Below are positions 51,868 through 64,000 of a stretch of 64,000 nucleotides of DNA, one piece after another. The stretch lies in the NCBI GenBank assembly GCA_910574455.1, contig CAJSYZ010000004.1:2046001-2110000 (forward strand). The letters run 5' to 3'. Positions within the stretch are counted from its first letter, which is position 1, and each line of letters starts with the position of its first letter. The stretch is from Trichaptum fuscoviolaceum. Taxonomy: Eukaryota > Basidiomycota > Agaricomycetes > Hymenochaetales > Trichaptaceae. Made by a program: the position numbers and the translations under genes. Below the pieces are notes generated by a model. It searched no databases. It worked only from the letters and a program-made list of their open reading frames with translations, and was not told where the DNA came from.

Positions 51868-54800
51868 ATGCCAGTGTGGGGACGAAGAGGCATGAAAAGT
51901 TCCGAGACAAACGGTGCTGGCGGACGTGAAGGACGTGAAGGAAACAATGGCGAGAGGACTCGCGGACGACCTTCTCACAGGCGACAAGATACTGGCCTGC
52001 TCCCACTACCAGTGACTGCAGGCGAGAAAGAGATACGTTCGACGAAGCGCCTGGCACGCAAACGATCGCGGGCGGAGCGGAAGGAAGAGAGGGAGACGGT
52101 CGCTGGCTTGATTGACAGCATGCGGAATGGGAAGGAGCGGGGCCGAGCGCCTGATGCGACAAGTCGCAGTCAAGCCACCGCAGACGGCGGTGGAAAGAGC
52201 GCGCGCATCCAAGGACAAGGCAATGGTCTGCGTGTTCGGTGGGCACGGTTCAAACAACGTTTAGGCACGGGTTCCGCGTTGTCTGAATCTTTGATGGATG
52301 GCACGGGCGAGTCCACCGACTCCTCGCGTAGTTGGCGGCGTGGTTATGGAGGAGGCGGCGGGGCTGCGACAACGGATGGTGAAGAGGAAGAAGGACAAGA
52401 AGTCGACGAAGTTGTTGTCGACAACGATCTCGGGAGTCTGAGTTACACGCAGCCCTCAGAGTCGGGAACCCCGCCCACATCAAATTCGAAAAACGGCGCA
52501 GGAACGGGCACTGGTGACAATACCAGCAAGAGTGGAGTTGAGAGTCTTGGTCTATATGCGTTCCTCCGATGGCGCTTGTTTCCATTGGTCTACCACTTTT
52601 TCGATACAAAGTTCTTGAATGAGGTGATGGAAGCTGGATAGTGAGTTTCATTCCTGTGCTTATCTTTTTGCGCGGCCCATGCTAAGCAACTACTGTCATC
52701 CATAGCCGGAAAGAAACATGGTGTACATCCAAATCTTTGGCTCTCTATTCATCTCTCTTCTTCGTCGTCAACTGGATTCTTATAATAGCCTTGGGCATCC
52801 GGCCATTCACCCTTTCGGATAAGATAATTTACTATGGTATAGGTATGTTATTTGTCTTCGACTTCAATCCTCGGGACTTTCAGTGAACGTCTTCCTTGTT
52901 TAGGCCCAATAGTGACGTTTCCTCTGCCGTTTGCCGTCATATATGACTGGCCAAGGGAGAGACCATGGATGTACCATTTCTGGGTAGGCGCTGGATGTTG
53001 GGTCTGGTCAGTCCCGTTCGACTTGTCATAGGGGCTTGTCTATTCCACACTGATTCTGACTTATTCTGTTTGCACATACGGCGCTATGCCTTGATAAAGG
53101 CCATTCTACAATACTGCTTTCATGGTTGCATGTCATTTTTATCCCGCTAAAGTCAACCCGGTGCCATCCACATGTGGCGCAAGGGATTTCTTGTCATTTT
53201 TCTAGTAAGCGTCTTTATCCTTTCAATGGACTAGCTTCCTTTGCTGAAAGATGTTGGGTGTGAAGCTATGCGATAGGTCTACAAGTAATGGCGATGTTTG
53301 GCCTTCGTATGGCGCGTATCGTTGACGCAGCAGGGGTCATGATTTTCTTCATTCTGAACGTAAGTACTCATCTACTTTTACCCTGAGTCTTCATATTATT
53401 ATATGATGTGCTTCTGTCCCATTTGATATGCGTTATTAACCATGTTTTAAACAGTGTGTCTTAATTCTCCCGAATCGCCCTCAGTTTACGCGGAGTGAGT
53501 GCACGCAGCAATGCCGAATGGCACGCGCTAACGGGTTCCGTGTCCTCTCCTCTCTCCCTTCATTTTCTGTGTCGTCGTAATATGAACTGCTTTTGGTTTT
53601 CGACAGACTTGATCAATATGCTCATCTTCCACGGATTTTTGCTTTATGTGCATTATAAACGGGAGGCGGTGAGTTTTCTCTTGCTAACTTCAACAGCGTA
53701 ATTCTAACTCGTGCCTTCTCTCCTCTTCTCTGTCGTTATCCCATTGTTTCGCTTCATTGGACTCGATTGGTTAATGAAATGGTCCATGTCACCCTGACAA
53801 ATGAAGACCGAGCGGCGACTCTACTCCCTACGGGACCAGCTTAAAGTGCAATTTCGGGCGACGCAAAAGGCACAAGTAAACGAACGTAAGGCGTCCGACT
53901 CGAAGCGCCGTCTGACGAGCTATGTCTTTCATGAAGTTCGCGTTCCGCTGAACACCGCGCGTGCGTTCTTCCCTGATTCGTGGCTAATTGCTTACTTACT
54001 AAAACTTTGTTCGACCCTGAATTCTCTGTACTCGTTCAATTACTTGTTGGTTTATGGCATAAATAGTTCTAGCCGTACAAAACCTTGAGGCGACGGGTAC
54101 GGTCAGAAAAGCACAAGAGGTGGAATGGGCCGCGTTGGGTGGTAGTTTAAGTATGATGTCAAAAGGTTTGTTGCATTGGACTGTCTCTTCTAGTATCCTC
54201 TTCTCTGATTAAACTCGCTAAACTCGCTCCAGTTCTCAATGATGTTCTGGATTTTGACCGGCTTGATTCGGGGAGGTTTTCTACTGTCAAGATGCCGTAT
54301 AATTTCGTATGCCTAACACATAGCTATTTTAAATTCGTATCGGGTGACTAACAAATTTCTGGTGAATAGCATCAAACGATCAAGTCCATTTTAGTACCTC
54401 TAGGACTGGCTGCCTCTCAAAGAGGACTTTCACTGAAAGTGGATCTCGATAAGAACATCGATCTAGTACGTCACTCTCAGCTCCGAAGTGCTTCTTGCGA
54501 ATCCAAAAATTTTAAACGTCTATTCTCGATCAGGTCGCCCGTCGAGCATCCTATTACGCTCTTAAGAAGTCCGATTCTTGGATTGAACAGGAGTTATCCG
54601 ACCATCCAGACGAGGAAGGGCTTGTTGTGGGCGACGAGATGCGTTTGAGGCAGATTGTGAACAATTTGGCCAGCAATGCATGCAAATTCACGCTGAGCGG
54701 GGGCGAGATACGGATTGTTACGAGATTGGTGTACCCGGAGAGTTTGAGAGGACAAGTCGAGCAGAAGGAAGAAGTGACGGAAGGTGAGAAGATGGAGGAG

Positions 54801-57000
54801 AGGCGAGATGATGCCGGAGGGAGTGACGAAAAGGACGAGGGAACCGGAGAGAAGGAAAAGGAAAGGACAGGAGAAGGGAACACATCCGCAAACGTGTTTG
54901 AGAGAGAGGAGGAAGGACAGAATACAGGCATCAAAGAGCTCGATTTCGCGTTTACTAGATGGGCGACACGCAAACGCAGGAAATCTCATGCTAACACTAA
55001 TTCCAAAAATCCCGACCGCAGTTACAATCTCAAGAAATTGGCTATTGGTAGTAACCCACAGGCGAACCCAGCAGACACCGACCTTCCTTCCATGCCCCTC
55101 TCCACCGCCCAGTTAAGTCGACACAATTCTGTCGATGAATTGCATAATCTTGAGAATATCGTCGTTCGAGTTGAGATCCATGATACAGGCTTTGGGATTC
55201 GTGCGAAGGACTTGGTGGATAACAAGTTGTTTAGTCCGTATGTTCAGACAGAGGTGAGTTTTGCGAAATCGGAATGTAAAGGACTTGGTTCTGATGGTAT
55301 GCATATCTTATCTTCATACAGATCGGGAAGTACCAGGGAGGCAAGGGAACTGGGTTAGGCCTTGCATTAGTGCGGCGAATAGTGAAACTCAGTGGAGGCC
55401 GATTAGGCGTTAAATCGAAACTGGGTGAAGGGAGTACGTTCTGGGTTGAAATTCGTAAGCTATTTACCCTTAATTTTCGTCCTATGTGCTAATAAGCGAT
55501 CCACAGCCCTCGGTGTAGGGGAGAAAGCTGTTTCTGATACTTCCAGCCGGCCAGATATACATCACGACGGGTCGGAGTATTCGGAAGGCCAGCGTCAGCG
55601 TGCCTTAGGACTTGAGGAGATAAAGTTCTTCCGAGCGATCGGCGAGGGCGACACACCTTCTACTGTCGTCGATGAATCCGATTGCACCCCGCTAGCCATG
55701 GTTGGCGAGGGTGCAGGCGCACTTACACCCGAGAGTAATTTGGCGCAGCAACTCCCGACACCACCCGAAACAGCCGCAACCCTCCCAACGCTTTCTGATA
55801 GAGCTCTGAAGGGAATTATGGATCAGAGAGGCCCATTCGAGCTACCAACCCAGCCGAAGCCTAGGGTGAAAAGGGCGAGCGCGATGTTGGATTCGAGGAA
55901 TGAATCACCAGTGCGGACAGCATCAACCCCTGCTCCAGGAGTGCCAAGGCGAGACGAGGGAAGTGATTGTGCGGGAGATGACACACCTCGCCCAACGCAC
56001 CCTGGGCAGATACCAAATGAAAGGTTACGAACACCAGAGACGGAGAGTACTGCTGCGGATAGTGTAAAAGAAAATGAGACAAATGACAATGCCGCAATTG
56101 AAGATCGTGTGCAAGAACCCAGTATTATGACAGCGACTTCCGCTACGCTCCTTCAACCCGCGCCATCCCTTATAGGTCCCTCTGTCTCAGCTCCAACACC
56201 ACTCGAAACCTCTCCTCCTCAAAGCTCCCAGCCGACGAATAGACCCTCATTTCCTCCCGCGCCTCCTCAAATCGACCCAAACATACGCGTGCTGGTCGTA
56301 GACGACGATGCGCTCACTCGACGACTGATGCAACGCATGTTGATCCGACTCGGATGCACGGTCGAGACGGCTGAGAACGGGAAAATCGCGCTCGAGAAAA
56401 TATTGAATGGACCGATCCCGCCAGGCGTTCTGTCGTTGGAGCGTGGTATGCCACCTGATTTGTACGCTCTTAACCCGGACTCGGATGGGGATGGAAAAGA
56501 AATATCACATATGTATCTTTACGATGTGATATTCCTTGACAATCAGATGGTGAGCAAATTGAGATCACGGTGGTGGCTTAGTATGCGCATACGCTAACTC
56601 CGCTTCTCCTTTGGGTAGCCTGTCATGTCTGGAATAGACACAGTATCTGTCCTTAGGACGTTGGGAAGGCGGGACCTCGTAGTTGGCGTAACTGGTCCGT
56701 ATACTTAATATTATCAAGAACTTCTGAAGCTCATATTGGACATACACAGGTAATGCACTTCTGTCGGATCAACAAGAGTATCTTGACGTCGGTGTTGATC
56801 GGTACGAATAGCAATCTTGTTTATTCATTTATATCACTAACAATTATTTCAGGGTACTCACCAAACCTGTCTTTGAGAGCAGTCTCAAATCAATGCTCAT
56901 TCACGCCAGTCATCGCCGGAGAGATATGGACTCGAGTACGGGACCTTCGGAAGTCCAAAAACTCCCTCATGACCTCCATACGCATACAACTACTGGGTGA
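51868..57000 (+). CDS. Hybrid sensor histidine kinase with receiver domain
   Basis: A membrane sensor that autophosphorylates on His and passes phosphate to its own receiver domain, upstream of the fungal HOG-type phosphorelay. The ATG at 51,868 opens a basic, disordered N-terminus of about 230 residues. Several membrane segments follow (SLFFVVNWILIIALGI, FGLRMARIVDAAGVMIFFIL, INMLIFHGFLLYVHY). The H-box is SYVFHEVRVPLNTALLAVQN. The kinase core shows VGDEMRLRQIVNNLASNACK (N box), IHDTGFGIRAKDL (G1) and GKGTGLGLALVRRIVKLSGG (G2). About 110 acidic/basic residues are inserted between N and G1. The receiver shows VRVLVVDDDALTRRL-like sequence, the acceptor Asp in FLDNQMPVMSG, and VLTKPVFES. The stop is TGA at 56,998. 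Exon junctions around 53,000-53,700 were not all resolved. Confidence 0.88.
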
Positions 57001-58910
57001 TGTACACAGTGAATGACTTCGGATCTCCCTCTTTGTTTGGATCTCCATCGTTTTGCTCTTGGACTTTGCATATTTTTGGGTGTTCCTTATCATTACCTTC
57101 ATTACACATTCATATCAAACACGCGCACGTTTTCATTTCCTTGGTTTGCTCTGCATATACATTTTATGTGTAACTTATTTCGGTTTGGGTTCTGTGTGTA
57201 AAGCAAGTGGTAATCACCGTGCTATTATTTGTAGCGTATTAAATGCTGCAGGCTCTCATAGGATCTTGCGCAGTGCTTTATTTATCTCGAAGGAGTTTGT
57301 TCAAAGCTGCTACGTCTATATCAGGCTCGGAAATAACCACGAAGGGCTTAACTCAACCCAAGAGCATAAGATCGAATAGGCCTGATAAAGACTATGGCCA
57401 GCGTGCGACTGGTTGGTGGGTCCGGATACATAGAGGAATGAACCTACTGTAAAGAAAGACCACGAGAATACAATGTCTTGTGAAACTACGCGAGCATGGA
57501 GGACGAGATGTTGATACCCAAACGAAGAATGAGCACAAGGTAACTATGAGAGTCATGTACAGATGACAGAGATGGAATATTTTTGTTACGAGCACCCATT
57601 TCTCTTATACTGACACAAGCTTGAGTAGCTGGCTTATTTACTCCTTGCTCCTCGAAGATTTACTCCGAGGTGACACGGTCGCCCGGCATTCGAAGTTGTA
57701 GGGATGGCGAAATTCGTAGATCTCGTTCTATTAGTTAGTGTCCAAGCCTCCAAGGTAATGAATGAGACAGTTACTGTGGGTCAAACTTTCCTGCTGAGTC
57801 GGGGGGCGACGGGGGCGACGGGGGCGAATACTAACTTGAATTTAGGGAGAAACCAAAGGTGATGACGAAACGAGGTAAGCGTCGCGTCGTTCCATTTACG
57901 CAGTAAGCGAAAGGAGCGTGGTCATCGTGAGCCGGACTACGTTCGTTGAGAAATATGCAAGTCAGCCTGTTAGACTTGAGACCACCAAGGGTGGTATCCT
58001 CCGAGTCAACAGCTCAGACCGGATTTAAGTGAGAGTAATGTGATTTTAATAGGGCAAAATACTCTCACTACAGAATCTTGAAAAGGCGGAGGACCTTTCT
58101 GACGGAAATAATAACAAAGTGGATCTCAGACCTGACGAAAGATGAACGTGTCTTGTAAATGATGTTGTGCATATCGTTCAATATAATGGTATCACGAAAC
58201 TGATAAACCTCGAGCTGAGAGTGCCGTCGATGGACTCACTACTCACTGGTTTAACTTTACTTCTCCAAAGCTGTGGAGGACTAATCTGCTCTTTATCAAA
58301 TTCATGACGAGCAGGGCACGCAAGATGCTACCCCAGCTAAAGAAAGGTCTCATGAGTTGGGATCTAACCATAACCAAAGGAAACTAACAAGAATAGCCAG
58401 CTAACTCAGAATCTTTGAAGAACGAAGCCCTGTCAGCGGTGCCATGGCCGTTCCGGCCTGTGACGGTGTAGCGGGTACGACGGGCTTACGCGTACATGAA
58501 TCAATGCACTTCCACTGGTTATAACCTTCTCAGCTTACTACATAGTTGCCCATGAATTAGATAGCCAGCACAGAATGCGGTAGTGTTTGAGATCTGAATA
58601 GTCTACCAGATAAACTTCGGTTTGAAGCAGAGATGCGAATTACCCAACGACGGAGAGTCGGACGTGGCGGGAGCCTGAGTCAGGCCCGGGCCAAGCTCGT
58701 GAGCCTCGGAGCCTGAGACGAAAGGGGCAAAACAACTTGAAACAAAATGTAAATTCTTCGACAGGCAATTCTTACCTTTCGCAGTTACTGATGCATAATC
58801 TATCCGTTTCTGTTCTCCTATCGAACGGAACTCTGCTATGCGTTTTAAAGCGTTTGTTCTTTTAAATCCCTAGACAAGTTTCTTGATCTGTGGTAAGTTA
58901 GTTGGCCTCC
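57001..58910. other. 1.9 kb intergenic stretch with a short tandem repeat
   Basis: No gene recognised. Frames at 57,013-57,452 have hydrophobic but unlinked reading. A 9-bp tandem (GGGGGCGAC, three units) lies at 57,801-57,827, and a GC-rich patch with inverted GAGTC/GACTC words lies at about 58,640-58,720. Confidence 0.5.
57801..57827 (+). repeat. 9-bp tandem repeat GGGGGCGAC x3
   Basis: Three nearly perfect head-to-tail copies of a G-rich 9-mer in otherwise non-coding sequence. Confidence 0.8.
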
Positions 58911-60350
58911 ATGTTTTCCATGATTCAGCGTGTCCGCCAGGTATGTCCCTGCTGCGAGTCTTTCTCTTCACTTCTGATATAAGTTTGATCTAGTTCGCAA
59001 ATCCACCTTCACCGGAGCCCAAGGAAACGAATGCCCTGCGATTCGGTATCTTAGGAGCAGCGCGTATTGCACCGAATGCGCTCATCAACCCCGCCAAGAG
59101 CCATCCGGAAGTCATAGTTGCAGCCGTCGCGTCGCGCAGCCAAGTGAAGGTGGAGGCGTATGCCAGGAAGCATAACATACATGTAGTATACTCTGGGGAG
59201 GGTTGCTATCAAAGTGAGTCATACCGCAGATGTTTCTCCGGCGTATGGACTGACAAGCTGCGATCGACAGAGCTCATAGAAGATCCTAGTATAGACGCCA
59301 TCTATAATCCAGTATGTTTCTCCGTCTTCGCGGATTGAAATTGAAGCTCAGTTTTGGGAGCTACCTAATTCCTTGCATTTCGAATACACAATGCGCGCAC
59401 TGGCAGCGGGAAAGCATGTCCTATGCGAAAAGCCCATTGCCGACACCGAGGCTGAAGCACGCCAGATGTTTGTCTTGGCGAAATCCAAGGGTCTCGTCCT
59501 CCTCGAAGCGATCCACTGGACATTCCATCCCGCCGCGCAGCGTATGAAGGCGATTGTCGACAGCGGGGAGCTCGGCAAGATCCAGTCAATTAATTGCGAG
59601 TTTTGTGTTCCGGTGCCACTGAATAAGCTGTTCTTCGAGAGTGATGACGTGAGGTACAACTACGATCTCGGTGGAGGGAGTATGATGGATATGGGTGGTA
59701 TGTCTTATTCAATCGACTTGAGTGCATGGTATGGATTTGATCATATCGTGAATTAGTCTACCCTCTTTCAGCTATCCGATACCTCACATCCTCCAACCCA
59801 CTGGATGTGAACTCTGCTACCGCAACACCGCTCTCTAACCTTCCAATCCACTCCACAACCGACAGGGCTATGCACGCTGTTCTCTCAATGCCAAACGGTA
59901 TTGTCGGAACCCTCACGGTCGATTTCGCGTTACCTGGATGGGGACCATTTGGACTACTTCCCCGTGCAATGAGGAACTCAATCATTGTTCGTGGCGAACT
60001 CGGTGATGTGGAGCTAAGCAACCCGTATCTCCCACACTTGATGCATGCGATTAAAGTGAAGCCGACGGATTCTGGAGTTGTAGGAGTGAAAGCGAGAACC
60101 GAATACGCGTATGGTGAAAGGCCATGGTGGACTACGTGAGTTTCTCTTCCTTCCCCTATCCATGATATGAATCGATTTTTGAGCTCTGCTTAGCTATCGC
60201 TATCAACTTGAGGCATTTGTCGATAAAGTTCGCGGGCGTACACCCCAGCATTGGTTTGACGAGTCAGAATCATTTGCGCAGATGTACTGGGTCGAGCAAA
60301 TCTATAAGAAAGTTAGGAGCATTATTGCTTCTCTTCCTCTTCCATTCTAA
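58911..60350 (+). CDS. Gfo/Idh/MocA oxidoreductase (dihydrodiol / D-xylose dehydrogenase type)
   Basis: An NAD(P)-dependent dehydrogenase that by family would oxidise a sugar or trans-dihydrodiol in the cytosol. Exon 1 (58,911-58,940) encodes MFSMIQRVRQ. Exon 2 starts at 58,994 with the Rossmann fold: RFGILGAARIAPNALINPAK (glycine-rich loop), then VASRSQVKVEAYARKH. Next are the conserved EKP-containing stretch AAGKHVLCEKPIADTEAEAR, LLEAIHWTFHPAAQRMKAIV, YNYDLGGGSMMDMGG, and a C-terminal substrate domain (MPNGIVGTLTVDFALPGWG) ending SIIASLPLPF. All junctions I followed are GT-AG and in frame. The exact substrate cannot be assigned. No damage is seen. Confidence 0.9.
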
Positions 60351-61471
60351 AATTGACAAATCATCTTCCTAGGCTGGGCTGCCCTCACGCCCCTCGTCTA
60401 GTTTTCAGCTGAATTAATTGAGCGACATAAGCCCGATCAGGCCGTGCTTTTGTAGAGAACGGATTGCTATGGGTCTTTTGCGTCCACCAGCTTCCGAACT
60501 AATTACATAGGCATTTCTGGATATTGCTCACTTGTCTGTCACTAGTTTCAATGCCTGGATCCACCTCCTCTACGTGGGGGACCCGTTATTGAGAGGAGAT
60601 CGCTGTAGCCTTGATATCGTGATAAATTCATGTCTTCCAGCTTGCAAGACGTGAGACCTCAATGACAAGTTTGTTTTTCGACTCGGAAGTCCGACCCAGC
60701 TCAAGTTCGAGGTACTATCTTCAAAGTTCACAATCAATGTCAGTTCTCTCTGTTGACCTACTTCACCTAGGCCTGCTGCGCGCTATATTTATTTGAATGT
60801 TTACTGCTAGGCACGATTGTATTAATATCGCACAGCAACTGTCTACCAGCCTCTCGTTTACAGTACCGCTGTCTCGCATTCTAGGTTTGGCTCATGGTTC
60901 CTTAGAAGCGGAGATCCACTTTTGTTCTTCTTTCAAATCCAAAAGCCTAGGTGCTACAGAATTGTGCTGAAGAAAGACATAACCGTAGGCACACGGGCGC
61001 CGACAAAGACCGACAAATACATGTATGTACATTATTCAATCGAAAGCCTCGTGTCTTCGGGGCGTCTCCTGAGGCTCCAGGCCGGTTATGAACCTGAGCC
61101 CTGATCAGGGTGATCAGGGGTAAAGGCATGCTAATCCTTTTTGATTCCGAACTCGGCGTTCTTAGCTGCCGGACTAAAGAGGTACCAATTGTATTGTCCC
61201 TAATAAATTCCTCCTGGCTGTTGTCCTGATTCCTGAGGCACCTTTCATATCTCCTTCGAATTACAACCAGGTCTAGGTGTATGCATGCGTATGGATCGAG
61301 AGCTCTACAGGATCGGTCATTTTTCAAACCCGAGCCGTTCTTGCAATGCAGTGAGTTTCCCTGAGTCTTCTCTCGTATTTAAGGCTGAAGCACGCACCTT
61401 CTAAGAATCCATATCTCCTCATTCGCATTTCCTAGATCTTCGCTCGTCAGCAAATCTTCATCCAATCCAGA
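60351..61471. other. Intergenic region
   Basis: About 1.1 kb with no recognised gene. Short chance frames on both strands. A near-tandem CCTGATCAGGGTGATCAGGGG lies at about 61,100-61,120. Confidence 0.5.
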
Positions 61472-62244
61472 ATGTCTGCTAAAGTTCAACCTTTCGTTAC
61501 CGCTATCGAGTCATTCCCCATCGGGCGAAAGCTTCGCAAGGGCGATGTGCTGTCGCTGAGGACTTTCATCAATGTGAAAGCACTCACCGCCGTTCCAGTT
61601 GCTGGGGACACGGAGAAGGACACTGCCAATAGATACAAGAAACTCTTTGAGGATGGAGAGGCGTTCCGCCGAGAATCTCTGCACTGGTCAAGCTATGGTG
61701 TCACCCGCTCAGACCTGTACTACGTCTCCAGACACCACACTGAAGCCAGAATCATCAACCAAAGTGAGTTGCCTCGGAAGCATAACGTCAGAGCCTAACC
61801 TGACAATCCCACAGGTAGGCCCGGTGAACAAGAACTGTTTCCGCACCCTGTCATTATCCAAGAGGCCCTCCTATTGAAGCAGATCAAGGAGAAGAAGTAC
61901 AGCACCGATGCCGACGGAAGGATTAGTGAGTTATCCTCTTCCTTGCGGTGCACCGGTCATTAACGGCGAAGTCCAGCTTTCACATTCCCTTTTGACAAGA
62001 AGATCCAGTACGGCGATAATAAATGGTCATCTGGAGCCGGCTTCATGGTTGTCCACGACCGTGGAACGAATGACATCTGGCAGGTGAGACTCTAACAAAA
62101 ATGTGTTTCCTCTCATACGAATATGCGTTAATGCAAATAACACAGGTGCGATTCAAGATGGCCACCGGCGAACTTAAGTTCAATAATGATGACAACACTT
62201 ATCCGGAGTGGAAGAAGTACTTGCACAAGTGGGAGCTCGCATGA
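61472..62244 (+). CDS. Unrecognised protein, 4 exons
   Basis: Exons 61,472-61,763, a second from the CACAG acceptor at about 61,815 to 61,924, a third at about 61,976-62,081, and a last one to TGA 62,242-62,244, giving about 200 aa. It starts MSAKVQPFVTAIESFPIGRK. Later parts read SRPGEQELFPHPVIIQEAL, TFPFDKKIQYGDNKWSSGAG, FMVVHDRGTNDIWQ and VRFKMATGELKFNNDDNTYP. No signal peptide or membrane segment is visible. The alternating hydrophobic pattern in the second half suggests a beta-rich fold. The clean GT-AG splice phases support a real gene. I do not recognise the family and assign no function. Confidence 0.8.
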
Positions 62245-62848
62245 GGGACCAAATGAAAACAGTATTTTCTTTTTATGATCCTCAGTTTGTACTTGTGCGC
62301 GCTGGTTTCGAGGCATCTCAGGGGACCTCTGAATTTGAACCGATCTAAGGACGCATGTTATTAGACTCTATGAAAGCACTTTTTCTTCTGCTTCTAGCTC
62401 TATTGATATCCCTCAAAACTGAAACGTGTAATGCACCGTCCAATCTGTTATCTTAATTTGCGCTCATGAATACCGGGGATGATCTTGTTTCTGTGTAAAC
62501 ATCGAAGTCAAATCGAGGTGGCAGTATATGAAGTCGGGTTTCAGCGGCGCTGCATCTGATCCTAATACTTTCTTTGGGCGATCTACACCAACCCTGTTCG
62601 TTCCTCTTCAAGACGAAGATCGAGTGGACGCTCGCCACAATGCGCACTCTTCAACTGCCACTTCCTCGACCTAGACTCTTGCGTAGTGAGGTTAGAAAGT
62701 CTCGTATCATACTTTTATTTACATTGTTTTGTTCAGATAGTTGTAAATAACAAAAGGGTCGAGAAGTTGAGCAACCTTGTATTGAAACATATGTACAGAC
62801 TGTTCTACACCATCGTTAGTCTGATATTCAAAGCGACATGACATAGCG
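62245..62848. other. Convergent intergenic region
   Basis: Spacer between the stop of the 4-exon gene and the stop of the minus-strand reductase. No feature recognised. Confidence 0.5.
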
Positions 62849-64000
62849 CTACGTAGACATATTCCAGCCCTTCAGCCACTTTACAACATCATTTCCTCCT
62901 AGCGGATGTACGTTTTCGCTAGATAATGTCTGTGATAGCTTGAGTGTCTGCGAGACGTCTAGCTTGAGCTGGAGGACATCGCTCGCGACATTCCCTCCGG
63001 TAGTTTCCAAAGAAAGAGATTGGTAAAAGTCGATTAGCTTCAAAGCGGGTACTTCCTCCAGTACTTGCTTTCTATCAGCGGGCGTTGTCTCTTTGACACG
63101 TTTCAGATCTTCAAGCCAGACAGTATATGGCCGAAGGGGAAGGCCCAGAGACCGGGCAATTTGATCCATAATTATCTTCGAATCGACGGGGTATGGATGC
63201 TCGAGATTAACTACTGACGCACGATCTCCAGCTTTCCGCAGATCGACAATTGTTGAGGCAGCAATGTCAACAGGAATCCAAGATAGCTCCTAAAGAAGTG
63301 TCAATTGGATTCGTACGTCCAATCGAACATCTACTTACGCCTTTAAGTTCGGGCAGGCTTCGAACAGCCTTTGCAGATCGAACTATAGAAGGGAACCACT
63401 CCCATGGATTCCAGCTTCCTGTCTCATAGTTTCCGCAAAGCTGCCCCATTCGGACAATGACAGGTTTCAAAGGCGTTTCCTCACGCGAAAGCTCCAATAT
63501 ACGGGATGCAACCCATTTTGATTCTCCGTACCCCATTCCGATCGCAGTTTTTGGGTCTGGAATTACAGTCGCTGGAACTGGTCCCCCTGAAGCATGATCT
63601 GGAGGCGGTCAATAGATATCATCTCTGAAGATACTCTGACTCACTTTGTAAATCAGAGATAGAGCTTGCAAATACAAGTGATGGGACTTTCTCTAGGGAG
63701 GACGAGAGCGCAAGGTCAATGAGATTGCGCACGCCTTGCAACTGGGGAATGAACGACTTCACGGACATATTGAAGTCGACTTTCCACGCTAGAGATGATT
63801 TAAGCTAAGCCAGTGAAAATAAAGACTGGATGACAGTGCTCACCGAGATGAAGGACGCTTGTCAGATCCCTCCTTAGTACCTGAACCACGCTCTCAGGAA
63901 GTCCAATGTTTGCGAGGGAAATATCTCCTTCAAGATAGATGATTTTAGGAGAGTCTAGCAATGAATCATCGATGCCCTGGAGTCGCGTAGCTAAAGTATG
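62849..64000 (-). CDS. NRPS-like adenylate-forming reductase, C-terminal reductase part (partial)
   Basis: Minus-strand gene that continues beyond the right edge of the window. The visible part is the NAD(P)-binding thioester-reductase domain (NAD_binding_4 type), which in such enzymes releases a carrier-bound acyl group as aldehyde. Recognisable pieces are KIIYLEGDIS, LPESVVQVLRRDLTSVLHLG, AWKVDFNMSVKSFIPQL, LVFASSIS, the catalytic YxxxK motif in GYGESKWVA, PVIVRMGQLCGN, SWNPWEWFP and ELSWIPVDIAAS. The protein ends KGWNMST at TAG 62,849. Several GT-AG introns separate the exons. The adenylation and carrier domains would lie outside the window. The substrate (amino acid, fatty acid or aromatic acid) is unknown. 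Confidence 0.85.

Noticed and set aside
56753..57201. Separate small membrane-protein genes after the histidine kinase
   Set aside because: 56,753-57,000 overlaps the last receiver-domain exons, and 57,013-57,201 is an unlinked hydrophobic frame in AT-rich sequence.
23878..62849. A secondary-metabolite cluster made of P450, questin-oxidase-like and NRPS-like genes
   Set aside because: They are spread over about 40 kb, separated by housekeeping genes, pseudogenes and retroelements, with no shared regulator or core synthase.

Overview
This window reads as nuclear DNA of a mushroom-forming basidiomycete (Agaricomycetes). The evidence is many short GT-AG introns of about 45-110 nt, some exons of only 14-50 nt, and typical agaricomycete families: a DUF6533 membrane protein, a monocarboxylate-type MFS transporter, a cytochrome P450, a questin-oxidase-like protein, an NRPS-like reductase and a hybrid histidine kinase. 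All gene models were spliced by hand from reading frame, splice sites and family motifs. Family assignments rest on motif recognition, because no search could be run.

Left part (1-27,300). A small unrecognised protein family occurs three times: a decayed copy at the left edge, an intact 3-exon copy at 574-1202, and a copy with an in-frame stop at 26,598-27,261 (minus). Between them lie a large Ser/Pro-rich coiled-coil protein, arginase, a 5.2 kb stretch with no gene I can support, a thioesterase-like enzyme, a mitochondrial-type D-lactate dehydrogenase, a DUF6533 protein, an MCT-like transporter and a P450. The D-lactate dehydrogenase and the P450 each need a GC-AG intron to restore their conserved motifs.

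Middle part (28,200-44,800). A pseudogene of the HAT-repeat splicing factor Clf1/crooked-neck is split into three pieces by two nearly pristine Ty3/gypsy chromoviruses. Gypsy-1 (29,132-35,838) sits next to a tiny LTR-type element (28,653-29,129), and one 5-bp duplication (CGCGC) brackets the pair. Gypsy-2 (36,725-43,047) has its own perfect GTGGC duplication. Each element carries a primer-binding site complementary to a hairpin loop in its own LTR, and the pairing covaries between the two elements, which points to Tf1/sushi-type self-priming. Gypsy-2 has a textbook -1 frameshift signal (GGGTTTC, 5-nt spacer, stem-loop) at the gag/pol junction. Gypsy-1 keeps a stem-loop at the same place but has a broken gag. 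Each element is also saturated with its own short DNA word (TCCCG in gypsy-1, CGTAC in gypsy-2), in LTRs and in coding sequence, through synonymous codon choice. A beta'-COP fragment lies just downstream of the Clf1 pseudogene.

Right part (44,800-64,000). Ordinary genes return: a questin-oxidase-like protein, an AIG1-like GTPase with a frame break or a 35-nt intron, a hybrid histidine kinase, a Gfo/Idh/MocA dehydrogenase, an unrecognised 4-exon gene, and the 3' end of an NRPS-like reductase that runs off the window. I see no operon-like organisation and no obvious biosynthetic cluster, although P450, questin-oxidase-like and NRPS-like genes are all present.
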